A stretch of DNA of 64,000 bases from Spirometra erinaceieuropaei (Eukaryota > Platyhelminthes > Cestoda > Diphyllobothriidea > Diphyllobothriidae), in contig CACRXP010000001.1 in assembly GCA_902702965.1 (NCBI GenBank), positions 1,253,465-1,317,464 of the forward strand, given 5' to 3'. Made by a program: the position numbers and the translations under genes. This document shows positions 42,518-53,316 of the stretch, in pieces (within the stretch, counting starts at the first letter, position 1; each line of letters begins with the position of its first letter). Under the pieces are notes generated by a model, which ran no database searches, was not told where the DNA came from, and saw nothing but the letters and a program-made list of their open reading frames with translations.

Positions 42518-42620
42518 GCGACAGCTTATCAACTGCAGCCTGTCGTTGCATAACACAGATAACAAGTGATAAATATGCAGAGGTTTGAACTTCGACAGGG
42601 AAAATCAGTGTAAAACAGCA
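42518..42620 (+). repeat. 103-bp direct repeat, unit 2
   Basis: GCGACAGCTTATCAACTGCA through CAGTGTAAAACAGCA. It lies immediately upstream of the PLE RT reading frame. Tandemly arranged PLEs are flanked by direct repeats called pLTRs, and this pair could be remnants of one. That is inference from position. Confidence 0.85.
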
Positions 42621-42624
42621 AGGT

Positions 42625-43200
42625 GTCATTCTTAACCGGAGCCACTACGTAACCAAAATAAAGTCCATTTTAGACGATCCTGGTAAATTTCGTCTCGAAA
42701 CGCTAGTGAAAGATGAAACCAAGGCAGTGGAAGAGTCCGCCTAGAAACGATTGTTGGACAAAAATCGGATTGATGCTAAAACCGCGCAATCCATGAAACC
42801 AAAGGGGTACATGTACTCCCAGACTATATGGATTGCCAAAACGCATAAAAAGGACATACATCTACGACCAATTCTGTCTATGTCTAATTCACCCCAACAC
42901 AGACTAGCACAGGTGCTTGTCAAGGAATTAGAACCAATGCGACGCCAATTTTCGACTTGCACCATAAAGAACAGTTTCCATTTTATTGAAGACATAAGGC
43001 CTCAGAACATTTCCAACAAAAGCATGATATCCTTGGACGTTGTATCACTAGTCACAAATGTACCACTGGATGAGACAATCGATAACATATGCGCCCATGC
43101 GTCTGAAACCCGTCTTTCACCCGAAATATTACGTGAACTGTTCAAACTTTGAACGAAAAACGTTCAATTTCTGTTCAATGGACAGCTATACAGACAAATT
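42625..43200 (+). pseudogene. Penelope-like RT, N-terminal half
   Basis: Plus strand: NRSHYVTKIKSILDDPGKF, DETKAVEESA, a TAG, then RLLDKNRIDAKTAQSMKPKG and IWIAKTHKKDIHLRPILSMS. These are followed by HRLAQVLVKELEPM, KNSFHFIEDI and MISLDVVSLVTNVPLDETID. The last is RT motif A with its Asp (family FxSLDVxSLFTNIPL). After a stop at 43150-43152 and a frame change it reads NVQFLFNGQLYRQI. Normally QIDGVAMGSPLG would follow. Here the plus strand breaks off at about 43200, and exactly the missing continuation is found on the minus strand of the next 350 bases. Confidence 0.88.
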
Positions 43201-43547
43201 GGCACAAAGCTTAAGAGGTGCAGGTATTGGTCTTTCCATATATCCTTATGGAAAACAGATCGCCTTATTGAACCACCTTCCTGTCTAGTCATGAGGACAT
43301 CCAGGAAAGAAAGCTTGTTGCACTGCTCCTTTTCCATTTTGAATTTAATCTTAGGATGGACACAGCTCATAGCAACAAGTAGGTGTTCGGCTTTATCGTC
43401 GTTATAAACAATAGCAAAAATGTTGTCTTCATACTTTTTATACAGTTTTTTTCATATTCAATGTTTCTGACAACTTTTCTTCTAAGTGACCCATAAAAGT
43501 GTCGGCAAGGGTTAAACCAAGTGGACTTCCCATTAACACTCCATCAA
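43200..43547 (-). pseudogene. Penelope-like RT, central part, inverted in place
   Basis: Minus strand from 43550: IDGVLMGSPLGLTLADTF (motif B, MGSPLG at 43519-43533), GHLEEKLSETLNM, a one-base frameshift, then YKKYEDNIFAIVYNDDKAEH. Here motif C YVDD has become YEDN (43422-43433). Next come VHPKIKFKMEKEQCNKLSFL and DVLMTRQEGGSIRRSVF, then QYLHLLSFVPI at the left edge. This block begins exactly where the plus-strand RT stops, with a shared CAATT at the joint, and neither gap nor overlap is seen in the protein. An in-place inversion explains this better than a second copy. Confidence 0.88.
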
Positions 43548-43550
43548 TTG

Positions 43551-44274
43551 CTTTAAGTTTCTTAAACACCTACAAATCTCGTCAACTTCTCATATTTTGA
43601 TTTTCCATGTAAGTGTATCGGCCTGGTGATGAATTACGGAAAACAAGTGTGGCATTGGAATATTCGCATAACGCAAGTTGTATTCCCTGTTGCACGCAAC
43701 TTCAAAAACATCATAGGCTGCATAACTGGGACATTCAGTGAAATAGAAATAAAAACACTGCGAATGAGGACTGTTCAATAGGTAACGCGAACGGATTCTA
43801 TAAATAAGCCGTTTTTGGAAAAAGAGTTGAAGCGGGCCTCGCAAGCGTTGTTTTATTTTCCTGAGTTTTCACACTCGAACTGGAGGTCATTATCGGGGAG
43901 CATAATTTTGTTTTCGGCGCATCAAACCGTGCCAGGCTGCGAACGCCTCTGAGCAAAATTAGGGCTGCACCATGCGGCAGTGGGATTGAAATGCTCGAAA
44001 GGCGAGAGGCAGATCAGTACGGTGATTTAAGGTGTCAGGGTTTTCAAGGTTAAGCCTCGTTTCCTTCCAAGGACACAAGAAACTGACATGATCTGCGGCG
44101 CTACAACCACCGCTTACTCATTGCCCCCTCTGTGAGGCAGGGAATTTTTGCGCAGTTACTGCCTCCGATGGTGGTCAGTTCATCGTATTTTCGTCATTCT
44201 ACGGTGTGTCTTCACTGTCATGCCTTTGAATTTATTCTCTACATTGCGAACGTTTGCGCACAAAAATAGTTATA
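43551..44274. other. Unassigned sequence right of PLE
   Basis: The PLE protein does not continue here. A short AT-rich block with CGAGTTTTC-like words at about 43848-43920 resembles 50345-50420 in the same orientation. The 84-aa minus-strand frame (43590-43844) has no recognised domain. Confidence 0.4.
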
Positions 44275-45240
44275 CAGTAGGGGCTAACCGAAATTCCGAA
44301 ATGCGTTTTAGACTCGAAAGGGCTACTCAAGTAGGGTTATTATATTAATCACCTTGCAGCATAGTCCCAAGATAATTCAGTTACTTCGGAATGTCAGCTT
44401 TTGAGTGAAACTCTGCGGCCGCCTACGAAAACCGCACTGTAAAATGACTACTCAATTAATATGAATTTTTCTCATTGATTTTCAATGTCCTTATAAATTC
44501 AAATCCGTTTCATAAAAAACATGCGTAAAAATATTCTATCTTCTATTTATTTTGAGGAAATTTTACGCGTCCTTAAAATTTTATACTAGAAGGAAGGGTA
44601 TAATGCGGCCTTAAAAAACTTTTCCAATTCCCGAATAATTTGGAACCAGACCTGCCATTACACTTGCATTCAGGGTTGCTACACTATAAGCAGTATATTT
44701 CCCGTGTACGAAAAGCCTACATTTATATACGCTATTCAGAGGAGATCATATGGGATTCATAAAATGTAGTAGTGGATTTGAACCATATTGTAACCTTTAC
44801 GAGCAACATTAGTAAATGCAAAGACATGAGGTTTTATGAACAGGCATTCACGGTTTTAAAAAATCTCATATTTAGAAAAGTTCTTTCAAACCAAATTATA
44901 CCCTTCCTTCAAGTATGAAATTTTAAGGAGGCGAAAGTTTCTACCAACTAAACAAAAGAATGAATATGTTTACGCATGTTTTCTATGAAGTGTATTTGAA
45001 TTTACAAGGGCATTGAAAATAAATGATACAAATAAATACTAAATAAGTGGTCATTTTTTACAAAGTATATATTTGTAGGCAGCCGCATACAGGTTCATTT
45101 AAAAGTTGACATCTTGAAGTAATGGAATTATCTTGGGATTATGCTGCAGGGTTATCAGTATTACAAGCCTACTTGAGTAATCTTTTCGAGTCGAAAACAG
45201 ATTTCGGGATTTCGGTTAACATTTCATGAGTTGCTATACT
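44275..45240. mobile_element. Palindromic TA-flanked element, copy 2
   Basis: The left end CAGTAGGGGCTAACCGAAAT lacks a few bases of the usual terminus. The right end ATTTCATGAGTTGCTATACT is decayed. Internally the two halves are inverted copies, for example AGTAGGGTTATTATATTAAT on the left against its counterpart near 45160. Frames inside (such as 44148-44348) are not genes. Confidence 0.8.
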
Positions 45241-47280
45241 ATTTCTGTTTCATTTCTGCTGTACTATCATTTGGTCCTGTCTAGGCAAACGCAAGGTTGT
45301 TTTGTGAGTTTTCACCAGCTGGACTTATTGCCTCTATTACTTCCTTAAAACAATTCGACCCAGGAGGAGAGGATGCATGTTGATAGGGGAGATTTAAACG
45401 CCACGAAGCCAGTTTCCTAATCTTAATTCCCCTTTGCAAAAAACACTATCTTAACCTAAAAATGACTGACGACCTTTGGTGGCGTCTACGTGCCACTTAC
45501 TCATTAGTCAGCGGAGAAGGGCATCACTTTCTTGAAATTCCGGAAACAGGTTTCTCATTATTCTCACTCCAGTGTTTCATATGCGTGTATTATTAATTAA
45601 CACAGAGAGGTACAAACAATAGCGAAAAACCAATGGGTTTTGTCTGAAACACACCTATGCTGCATTTACACCTATAGGGTGTTAGAAAATTTTTGAAAAA
45701 TGCACGCAAAGACATCTAGTTGCAAATTGAACTGGTTCGGGAATGGTATGGTTATGTAAGTAATTAAGTACGACAAGTGAATGGTGGTAAAATTTGGAAC
45801 ATTGATTAACATTCTTGGTAATAAATAACATCTTGGACATATTCACCTTCTACGCCAGATCGTAAACATTAACTTAGTTCGTTCATTTTGGAACCAAAAT
45901 AAATATTTCTCGATTTGATTTTCTAACCGACTGCCGGAGATCCTCTTGAAAAACTATTCCGTGACCTTTGATTGAAAATGCCGTTTTCTGTTTTGCTATA
46001 GGTATATGGCCTTTTCAAACGCACTTGGTTTACCTGCCAGACTAGGAAAAGGTCTCCGCCACATGTGAGATCATAACGCATAATTCCTAAGGATTTACCT
46101 CCCTGCACGCTTGTATTAAAGCCGTCAAAACAGAAGAACGCACTATACCGGGGCATGCCACAGGCATTGTGCATAAAAATGATCTCGAAATGGTTTGTAC
46201 ACTTAAAGGTGAGGGAAATGGGCATAAATGTTTCTTTAAATAACTTTGAGAAGCCTATTTTTGCCCTCTTAACACCACACCTAGAGCTTAGTTTTTCAAC
46301 AAGGCAGCGGGTCCGTTTTTGGGGTTTCTCCGACATTGGGAATTAGTAATACGCAATTTGGCAGCCTGCGGTCTGATTTGATGGATATTTCGCGCAGATT
46401 ATTCGGGCGAGATTTGGTGTTGTATTCTGTGTCGCCAACTTCGCAATATGTTAGCTAGCCCGCAGGCTGTTGTCGAATCACAGAACCTATTTGATAGCGG
46501 TAGATAAAGCTGGAATGTGACTAAATACGACGGCTTGAGAGGGATCTGTAAGAAAGCCTAAAATGTACATGAAAACAAGACCTGAAATATCAACTCTAAC
46601 CTGGAATACCGGCTCCAAATTGGTTTGAAGAGATGTTGCCTCGTGAATAAAGGTGGAAAATATTGCATAAAACACAGTAACTGCGACATTTACGATAACC
46701 CCCTCACAGTATGGGAACGGTGTTCGTACAACGAAAGAGTTGATGAACGAGCGAACCGAACATTTGCATGTTTGGCTGACCTTCTATTCGATACATTTAA
46801 CGTAATTAGTGCGTGCGGAATGGCAAGCGTTACTGTTGTTTTGCATGTCAATTCCATTGGAAATTGAAAAAAGCAACCATTGAAGTAAAACCTGGGGTGG
46901 AAATCCAAATTAACAAATAGTAGTGGTCAGCTGATTTTAGTCATTTCAACAATTTTCCTACAGTCTGTCGCGAAGTTGATGGGAGTTAACTCTTCACCCT
47001 TATGTAATTCGAATCAATTCCTCAATCCAAATCCACTTTTATTCCTCTGGTACACAGCAGCACACAGAAGCGGCGTCAACCTATCTTTCCTATCTTCAGG
47101 ACGGAACATGGACGATTCAATTATGCCTTGGTACTTCCGTTTGGAGGCCCTGCACGCGGTCGCGTTCCTATCCGTAAATAATAACCAGATGTTGACGATA
47201 AGGCAAAGAATCCGCGTTTCGTCATCAGCCACACCACAGCAGAACATTCCATGGTTAGCACCTATTGTAACCTGGATATA
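45241..47280. other. Unassigned sequence with two longer frames
   Basis: 45923-46336 (-, 137 aa) and 46976-47395 (+, 139 aa, running into the next element) are among the longest frames here. Neither has a recognisable domain, and antisense frames of similar length overlap both, which suggests chance. Confidence 0.4.
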
Positions 47281-47282
47281 TA

Positions 47283-48262
47283 CAGTAGGTGAGCTAACTA
47301 AGGAAATGTCAGCCGAAATTTCGAAATGCGTTCCAGTTTCGAAAAGATTAATTAAATGGGGTTGTAAAACCAATTATTTTGCAACACAATCCTAGAATAA
47401 TCCAGTTATCTCAGGGTGCCGACTCCAAAATGAACTTGATTCCGTCTGCATGCAAGAACTACTTCCTGCAAAAAATGACTACTTAAGTAAGTATGATTTT
47501 CAATGCCCCTAAAAATTCAACTATATTTTGTGTAAAACATGCATAACCATATGCATTCTCTACTCTTTCGGCAGAAAATTACGTTTTCATCCAAATTTCT
47601 ACTAAATAGAAGGGTATAATGCGGTTTTCAAAAACTTTTCCAATTCCCGAATAATTTTTAACCCGACCTGCCGTTACACTTGCATTCAGGATTTACAAAC
47701 TACAAGCCGTATATTTTCCGTGTATAGGAAACCGCACATTTCTCTACGGTATTAAGAGAAGAACATGTGGGGTTCATAAAATTTGACAGTGGATTTGGGC
47801 CATATTGTTAACTGTACAATCCACATTAGTAAATGTAGAGACATGACGTTTTATGAATGGCCATTTCACGGTATTAAAATATCGCACAATTAGAGACTTT
47901 TTTAAACCAAATTATACCCCTTTTTCTAGTATACAGTTGGAAAAAGACGTACGTTTCTACCGAAAGAATAAGAAAATGAATATGGTTATGCATGTTTTCC
48001 ATGAAATATAATTGAATTTCTAAGGGCATCGAAAATAAATGGGAAAATTGTATGCAACTTAAGTAGTCATTTTTTGCAGAGTATAGGTCATGCATGCAGT
48101 CGGCAATAAGTTCTTTCAAAAGCCGACACTCTGAGATAACTTGTTCAGTATAGAATTGTGCTGCAAGATGATTGGTTTTACAACCCTACTTAATTAATTT
48201 TCTCGAAACAGGAACGCATTTCGAAATTTCGGCTGACATCTCATGAGTTGGCCCACCTACTG
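47283..48262. mobile_element. Palindromic TA-flanked element, copy 3 (980 bp)
   Basis: Starts CAGTAGGTGAGCTAACTAAG and ends TGAGTTGGCCCACCTACTG. TA occurs at 47281-47282 and 48263-48264. Its blocks follow the same order as copy 1, including CCGACCTGCCGTTACACTTG in the left half. Full-length imperfect palindrome, non-coding. Confidence 0.85.
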
Positions 48263-48264
48263 TA

Positions 48265-48710
48265 GGTGAACGCCGATTCCAGATCGCAGCCAGCAGGGTG
48301 TCGAGTCCTTTGCAAAGTGTCGGGCGCTTGGCGTGAGGAACAGAGATTCCGGCCGTCCTTTGGCTGGGCTTGACGAGTGGCCGGTTAATGAGTACCAGCA
48401 AACCAGAAGCGATCACTCTAGTCCCCCTCGCCTTGTCGGCCGAACCTGTTAATATAAAATTCCAGGTGGCGCAGCGAATATCGCCGCGAAGTACAAAAGG
48501 CGTCACCACGCCGGATGACCATTGTGGGCCAGGCGACACAAACCAGACCTAGCCACGGACGTAGTCACCGCTCCCCTCACGACACAGTGATATAAATGTT
48601 CGCGCGTTGCTGCACGCTAGCAGTCTCTGATGATGAACTCCAGTTGGCGTTCGAAAGCTAAGGCCAATAAATCCACTGTCCCAGTGATCGTGCCTTCGTC
48701 TTCTTTTAAA
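48265..48710 (+). mobile_element. PLE-associated terminal repeat (putative)
   Basis: A GC-richer segment, directly after the palindromic element, ends in the hammerhead-like unit also seen at 39871-40014 and 59988-60040. A 117-aa minus-strand frame (48186-48539) crosses it but matches nothing I know. I suggest a solo PLE terminal repeat or a small non-autonomous derivative. Its left limit is unknown. Confidence 0.4.
48620..48670 (+). ncRNA. Hammerhead-ribozyme-like motif
   Basis: CTGATGA at 48627-48633 and GAAA at 48653-48656 are both intact hammerhead core boxes. Between them GAAC and GTTC (48635-48638, 48649-48652) can form stem II, with one unpaired T after the first box. GAAA is followed by GCTA: A-GC-U is a self-complementary quartet, which would give a minimal stem III (more plausible between two molecules), and UA fits the NUH cleavage site. 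AGTCT upstream can pair with AGGCC downstream as a short stem I. The bulged T, the tiny stem III and the weak stem I lower confidence. Hammerheads in PLE terminal repeats are established for other animals. Confidence 0.45.
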
Positions 48711-48714
48711 TATA

Positions 48715-49695
48715 AAGTGTTCTATACGCAATATGAAATACGGTGTGCCAGCAGAAACCCCAATTTTAAAATCCTAGAATAAGACGATCACTAACTTTTC
48801 TTTAAGAACTTAATTTTAGTCAGCCCGAATTATCGTGCACTTTGGCTGTGAATTCTGACGGTTACTTTTAAAAGCCGGGCTTACTGCGAGGCCGTTCATG
48901 CCAGCTGTCATTCGTGTGAAGCGTCTGTTAAGCCTTCACCGCACTAAAATCAGTAAGTCAGTCTATCCCCGCCACCACCACCACCACCACTCACGGTGAC
49001 CTGTGTGTGTGTGAGCGGCTAAAAAGTACAGACTTAAACGATTCATCTAAAAGGACAACGTGCTAGTAGAAAATTGCCGAATGCCGTTAAAACAAAGTAA
49101 GTTAAACTCGCAAGTTCTCATGGGTGGTCATGGCTTTTCGATAAATTCTGTTTTAGTGTTTGAACAAGGTGTTTTTTAGGCTAGAAAATTACATTCAAAG
49201 CTAAAGGTTTTAGTGTAGTTCGTCTGAAAGACGACAGTGCATGACAAAACGTGAATTGGAGCGTCAAACCAGCGGCAACTGCAGAATACGTATTCTGCCT
49301 GCTAAAGTTTGTAAAAAGACTTTGGGGGCAACAGTTAAACGTTAATTGAGAGGAACATCCTTTTTAATGGAGGTCTCGCCCAGGAAGTGCGGAAAAAGTA
49401 TTTGTTGAGATTTCTAATGCGCAAAACAACGGTCTGAAATACATGGTGTTGGGGAACCTAATATAATAGGAGACGTCATTCATGAAACATGCCCAAATAT
49501 GTGAAAAATCGTTGATCAACTGGAAATCTGCCCAGCTGCGTGTACCGCAACTCTCCAGTAATAATGAACATATGTAGGAACATATGTAGGAACACAAAAG
49601 TGCTGGAAGAAATATTGCGCTGTTTAGAATAATAAATTTCATAAGAAGTACAATAGTGAAAAGAACTTACATATTCGTGTCAAATGAGTGACCTA
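48715..49695. other. Unassigned sequence
   Basis: A (CCA)n run of about seven units lies at 48971-48990, followed by a short GT run. Otherwise only small frames without domains. Confidence 0.45.
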
Positions 49696-49697
49696 TA

Positions 49698-50317
49698 CAT
49701 TAGGTGTGCTAACTCACAAAATGCTAACCGAAATTCGGAAATGCGTTTTTGACTCGAAAAGATTACTTAGGTAGGGTTGTAATACTAATCACCTTGCTAC
49801 ACAATCCCATAATAGTTCAGTTGCCTCAGGAAGCCGGTTTTTAAAGGAACTTCTTTCTGACCGCCTGCTGAAACTACACTGCGTAAAAAAGACTGCCCAA
49901 GAAGCATGAATGATTCTCCGTGATTTTCGGTGCCGTCATAAATTCAAATATTTCTCGCAAAGGCATGCGTAACAAATCTATTTCTTTACCCATTTCATAG
50001 AAAAAAATGTTCTCATCCAATTGAGTAAAGAAATAGATTTGTTACGCATGTTTTTGCGAGAAATACTTGAATTTATGACGACATCGAAAATCAAGGAGAA
50101 TCATTCATGCTTCTTGGGCAGTCATTTTTTGCGGAGTGTAGTTTCGGCAGGCGGTTAGTAAGAAGTTCCTTTAAAAATCGACTTCCTGAGGCAACTGAAC
50201 TATTATGGGATTGTGTAGCAAGGTGATTAGTATTACAACCCTACCTAAGTAATCTTTTCGAGTTGAAAACGCATTTTCGAATTTCGGTTAGCATTTCATG
50301 AGTTAGCACGCACACTG
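49698..50317. mobile_element. Palindromic TA-flanked element, copy 4 (620 bp, compact hairpin)
   Basis: Left arm 49698-49989 and right arm 50025-50317 are inverted repeats of about 292 bases, separated by a 35-base loop. TA flanks both ends (49696-49697, 50318-50319). The inner 55 bases of each arm differ at only a few positions, so the hairpin is much better paired than in the 970-bp copies, from which it differs by a large central deletion. Confidence 0.9.
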
Positions 50318-50344
50318 TAGGTAACGAAGAAAGCTGGTCGATCA

Positions 50345-50420
50345 GCGGGACAGTTTGTTTATTTTTCCGAGTTTTCGAACTCGCACAGGAACCTATTGTC
50401 AGAGATAGTAGCATCGACAT
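50345..50420 (+). repeat. Short dispersed repeat resembling 43848-43920
   Basis: TTTATTTTTCCGAGTTTTCG aligns with TTTATTTTCCTGAGTTTTCA at 43850, and weak likeness continues for about 60 bases. Both lie near PLE debris. I cannot say whether this belongs to a PLE end. Confidence 0.35.
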
Positions 50421-50516
50421 AAAGAGCGACGGTTATAAGGCCTGTTATCCCATCATCGATCGATAACGCAGGACTAGAGGGGACTGTGCAGGGCTCTGCT
50501 CGCCGGTGCCAGAGGG

Positions 50517-51100
50517 CTAAATCGACTTATCCGATACCCAGGGTTTTAACGATTCTCGGTCTATCTTGTTTCTGCTGTGGTCAATTATCTGGTCGCGAAG
50601 ATAACGAGCCTCACGTGCTTGGGTTTGCTTGAAGAGCATTTTCACAGCTTCATCTGTGGGCCACTGGATGGTTGCTGTAAAAACTGAGAAGTTGTGTGGC
50701 GTTCGTTGTCTTCCTAAAAACCATCCTTTCAAGTTCACCTTTTAGAGTTTGTATGATGAGTACATAAAGGAGGGGCAACTACTGCCCCTGTTCTTCTCTC
50801 GTGAATTGCATATAAGAGAAGACTACGTTGAACAGGTTATGGAAATCTCGTAGCATGTCCTTCTTTACGATAACAAACGTTTCGTTTACGTAACGCCACT
50901 AAAATACCAGCCCATGGTGGATGAAAACAAACTTTATAGCTCCTGTACGACCAGTTCTGCCACTTAACCATGGATCGGTGAACGCTTTGGGGCTGCTGGC
51001 GGGGCTCGAGAAAAAGAGCCCCAAGATATAACTGTATGAAGGAGTTTTGTAACGCGATCGTGGAGCGTTCCTCTACCAATGACAATAATGTCGTCCCTAT
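50517..51100 (-). pseudogene. Penelope-like RT fragment
   Basis: The minus strand gives LVF*WRYVNETFVIVKKDML, where YVNE (50881-50892) stands at the catalytic YVDD. Then follow DFHNLFNVVFSYMQFTREEQ, a stop, LPLLYVLIIQTLKGELERMV, FRKTTNATQLL and WPTDEAVKMLFKQTQ. The family order is YVDDTFVI, F..LN..F..IQFT.E, LPFLDVL..R...G.L.T.VYRK.T, so the assignment is firm. Upstream, remnants of the MGSPIS region are barely visible to about 51030. The GIY-YIG end is missing. It is a different PLE family from 42625-43547. Confidence 0.82.
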
Positions 51101-51419
51101 TCAGTTTCTCATATCTTTTGACTCATTCTGTGATATACATTGGGTTGGTCTGTGCGTCCGTCAACATTGTCGGACGGAGTGTTTATCGTCGTCGTTTGTT
51201 TCAGTTCCCACAGTAAGAGCCCCCAGGGTTGCAATAAAGTCAACTGGATCGGAATTGGTGATGTCAAAGCAAGCTCCTTGTCATAGGACCCGCGGTTTCT
51301 GTTTCATTAGCTGCTTAGATGAGTGGTTGTGGGCCAAGTTCGAGCCTCTCGTGTTAGGTGGTTATAACTTACTCGGTTTCGACTCCAAACCTGCTCGCTC
51401 CTTGGCTATCTTGTGATGT

Positions 51420-53315
51420 TGTTGATGATGGCAGTTGTTACTTAGGACTCCCGTCCTCTACTTGACGAACCGTCCCACAATATTTCTGACGATGGACTCC
51501 TGTATGAGTTCGAAATTACGGATCAATAAACAAACTACTTCGGTCCTCGACCAGTCTCCTTTACTTATACATATACCTGGATATAAGACTTTCGTCTCAG
51601 CTCGTAATATTTACTATATTAGCTAGTCGACTGCGTGATGTTTGATTATGTGTTCCAAAATACCGTTAAGCGAATTCAGAGCATTCTCTCTCGTTTTTCG
51701 CATTGAAGCAGGTGAGGTTGGACAGGACGGAAAGGTTTTCCTTCGATTTCTAGGATGATAAAGTCCCAGAACTAAACGTTTTGTGATAAAATGAAAAAAA
51801 CAAACCTTATGGGTTTTTTAACGAGTGCTCTACTAGGACATTCCCTTGACGAATATCCACACTCCCTGTCACATTTTTTGGCGCAAAGACCATGAAAAGA
51901 GTTAACGATTTCTCCCGCCTACATGGTTTCCTGAGTGATGCGTTCCAACCCTCTTTTCTCTTTATGCTGGAGCCGTTTTTGCTAGCTTTGTAGACTTAAG
52001 CTCCGTTCTAGAATTATAAATGCGCTATGGAGTGATCGCAGAAATACGAGAATATTTGTGCGAGCTGTTGAGATTAGGGCGTTGCCATTCTTACATTAGG
52101 CGTTAGCAGAAACTAGACCGTGGGAAATTTAGAATGGGTGGTTTTTGACGTTGGTAATGGGGAATAATAAAAGAACGATTGCGTTAAAACAACAGATCTT
52201 CAGAAGGCGTTAGCAGTGCATTTGTGGATACACCATTGCGTATATTTACAAAACAGGATTTTTAATGAAAAACAAGCTTCTGTTTTCCCGAAAAGTCTAT
52301 ACGATTCATAACTGGCCTCACCTGAGTTGTGCGAATTAACACAAGAAGTTTCAAGTGTATGACGATGATTTTGGGAATTTGTCCTAGGTGTATTAATGAG
52401 CTCTAATATCAACACGCGCATTCACGAGTATGTGTTGTCTAGGGCAATGATTAACACAGAAAGTTGTCTGAATCTTAGATGACAGTAATTTCTGTCTGAA
52501 AGACTAGCATTTTGTTGGCATAATTACTAAAACGCGTATTTTGCGTAAGACAGACTTTTTCTGAACGTATTGGATTACTAAGCAAAATGCAGAACCTTCG
52601 GGTTGCACCAAACTACGCACCTATATTTTGGTCATCTCGGTTCGAGAGTTGTATCCCTTACTCTATATCATGTGTGCAGACAGTACTGCTAATTAAAAGA
52701 ATACTGTTGAAAACGGATGCATTATTTGGCGCAACTCATGAAACGAGATGACGGAAGTTAAAATTATTAAATTTAGGCAACTAAAACTAGGCACATCTTA
52801 CTTATTCCTCTAACCCATTACAGAAAATGCTCTTTTTGCGCGCAGGATTTGATTATAAATTATTCAATCGGTGGAAATCTTTATATATTAGCGGAAATCG
52901 ACACTACTCTATGTTAATGACTGCTCTAGGCTCAGTGTACACAATTGGGCTTGTGTTTCATTCAGTGGAGAGTAATGCAACTTCGAGAGTGTTACTAGAC
53001 TGCATCTGGCTAACTTGAAAACCGACTTTTGTCTCAGAAAAACTTTGAGAAGCTGGTCGCTAGAAAATTTACCATATTTAGAAAAGCTGATGTTTTATAG
53101 ATTTTTAAAAGTCGCATTTACAAATCGATGCGGATACGTGCCCTATTTTGCAGTAACAACGACCACTGGCGATCCCGCATTTTACTGGGCCAACATTGTT
53201 CTAATATTCGCGAAAACACCACGAGAAACCACCGAAATGATCATTACTGGATAGCCACATCAAACATTTTGAACATGTGGGAAGATTGTTTTCGTGCAGT
53301 ACAATTTATGATTAT
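51420..53315. other. Unassigned sequence
   Basis: Frames at 51036-51416 (+, antisense to the PLE), 52200-52421 (-), 52827-53018 (+) and 53015-53254 (+) show no recognised domain. No repeats were seen. Confidence 0.4.
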
Positions 53316-53316
53316 A

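Larger units (their letters stand above)
41905..42620. other. Inter-copy region with duplicated 103-bp repeat
   Basis: This separates the PLE endonuclease (left) from the next PLE RT (right). The duplicated unit is described separately. The roughly 366 bases between the units show no coding likeness. Position and orientation fit a boundary between tandem PLE copies. Confidence 0.5.

Noticed and set aside
45923..47395. 137-aa (-) and 139-aa (+) frames
   Set aside because: Long antisense frames overlap the same bases and the second runs into the palindromic element, so chance openness is likely.
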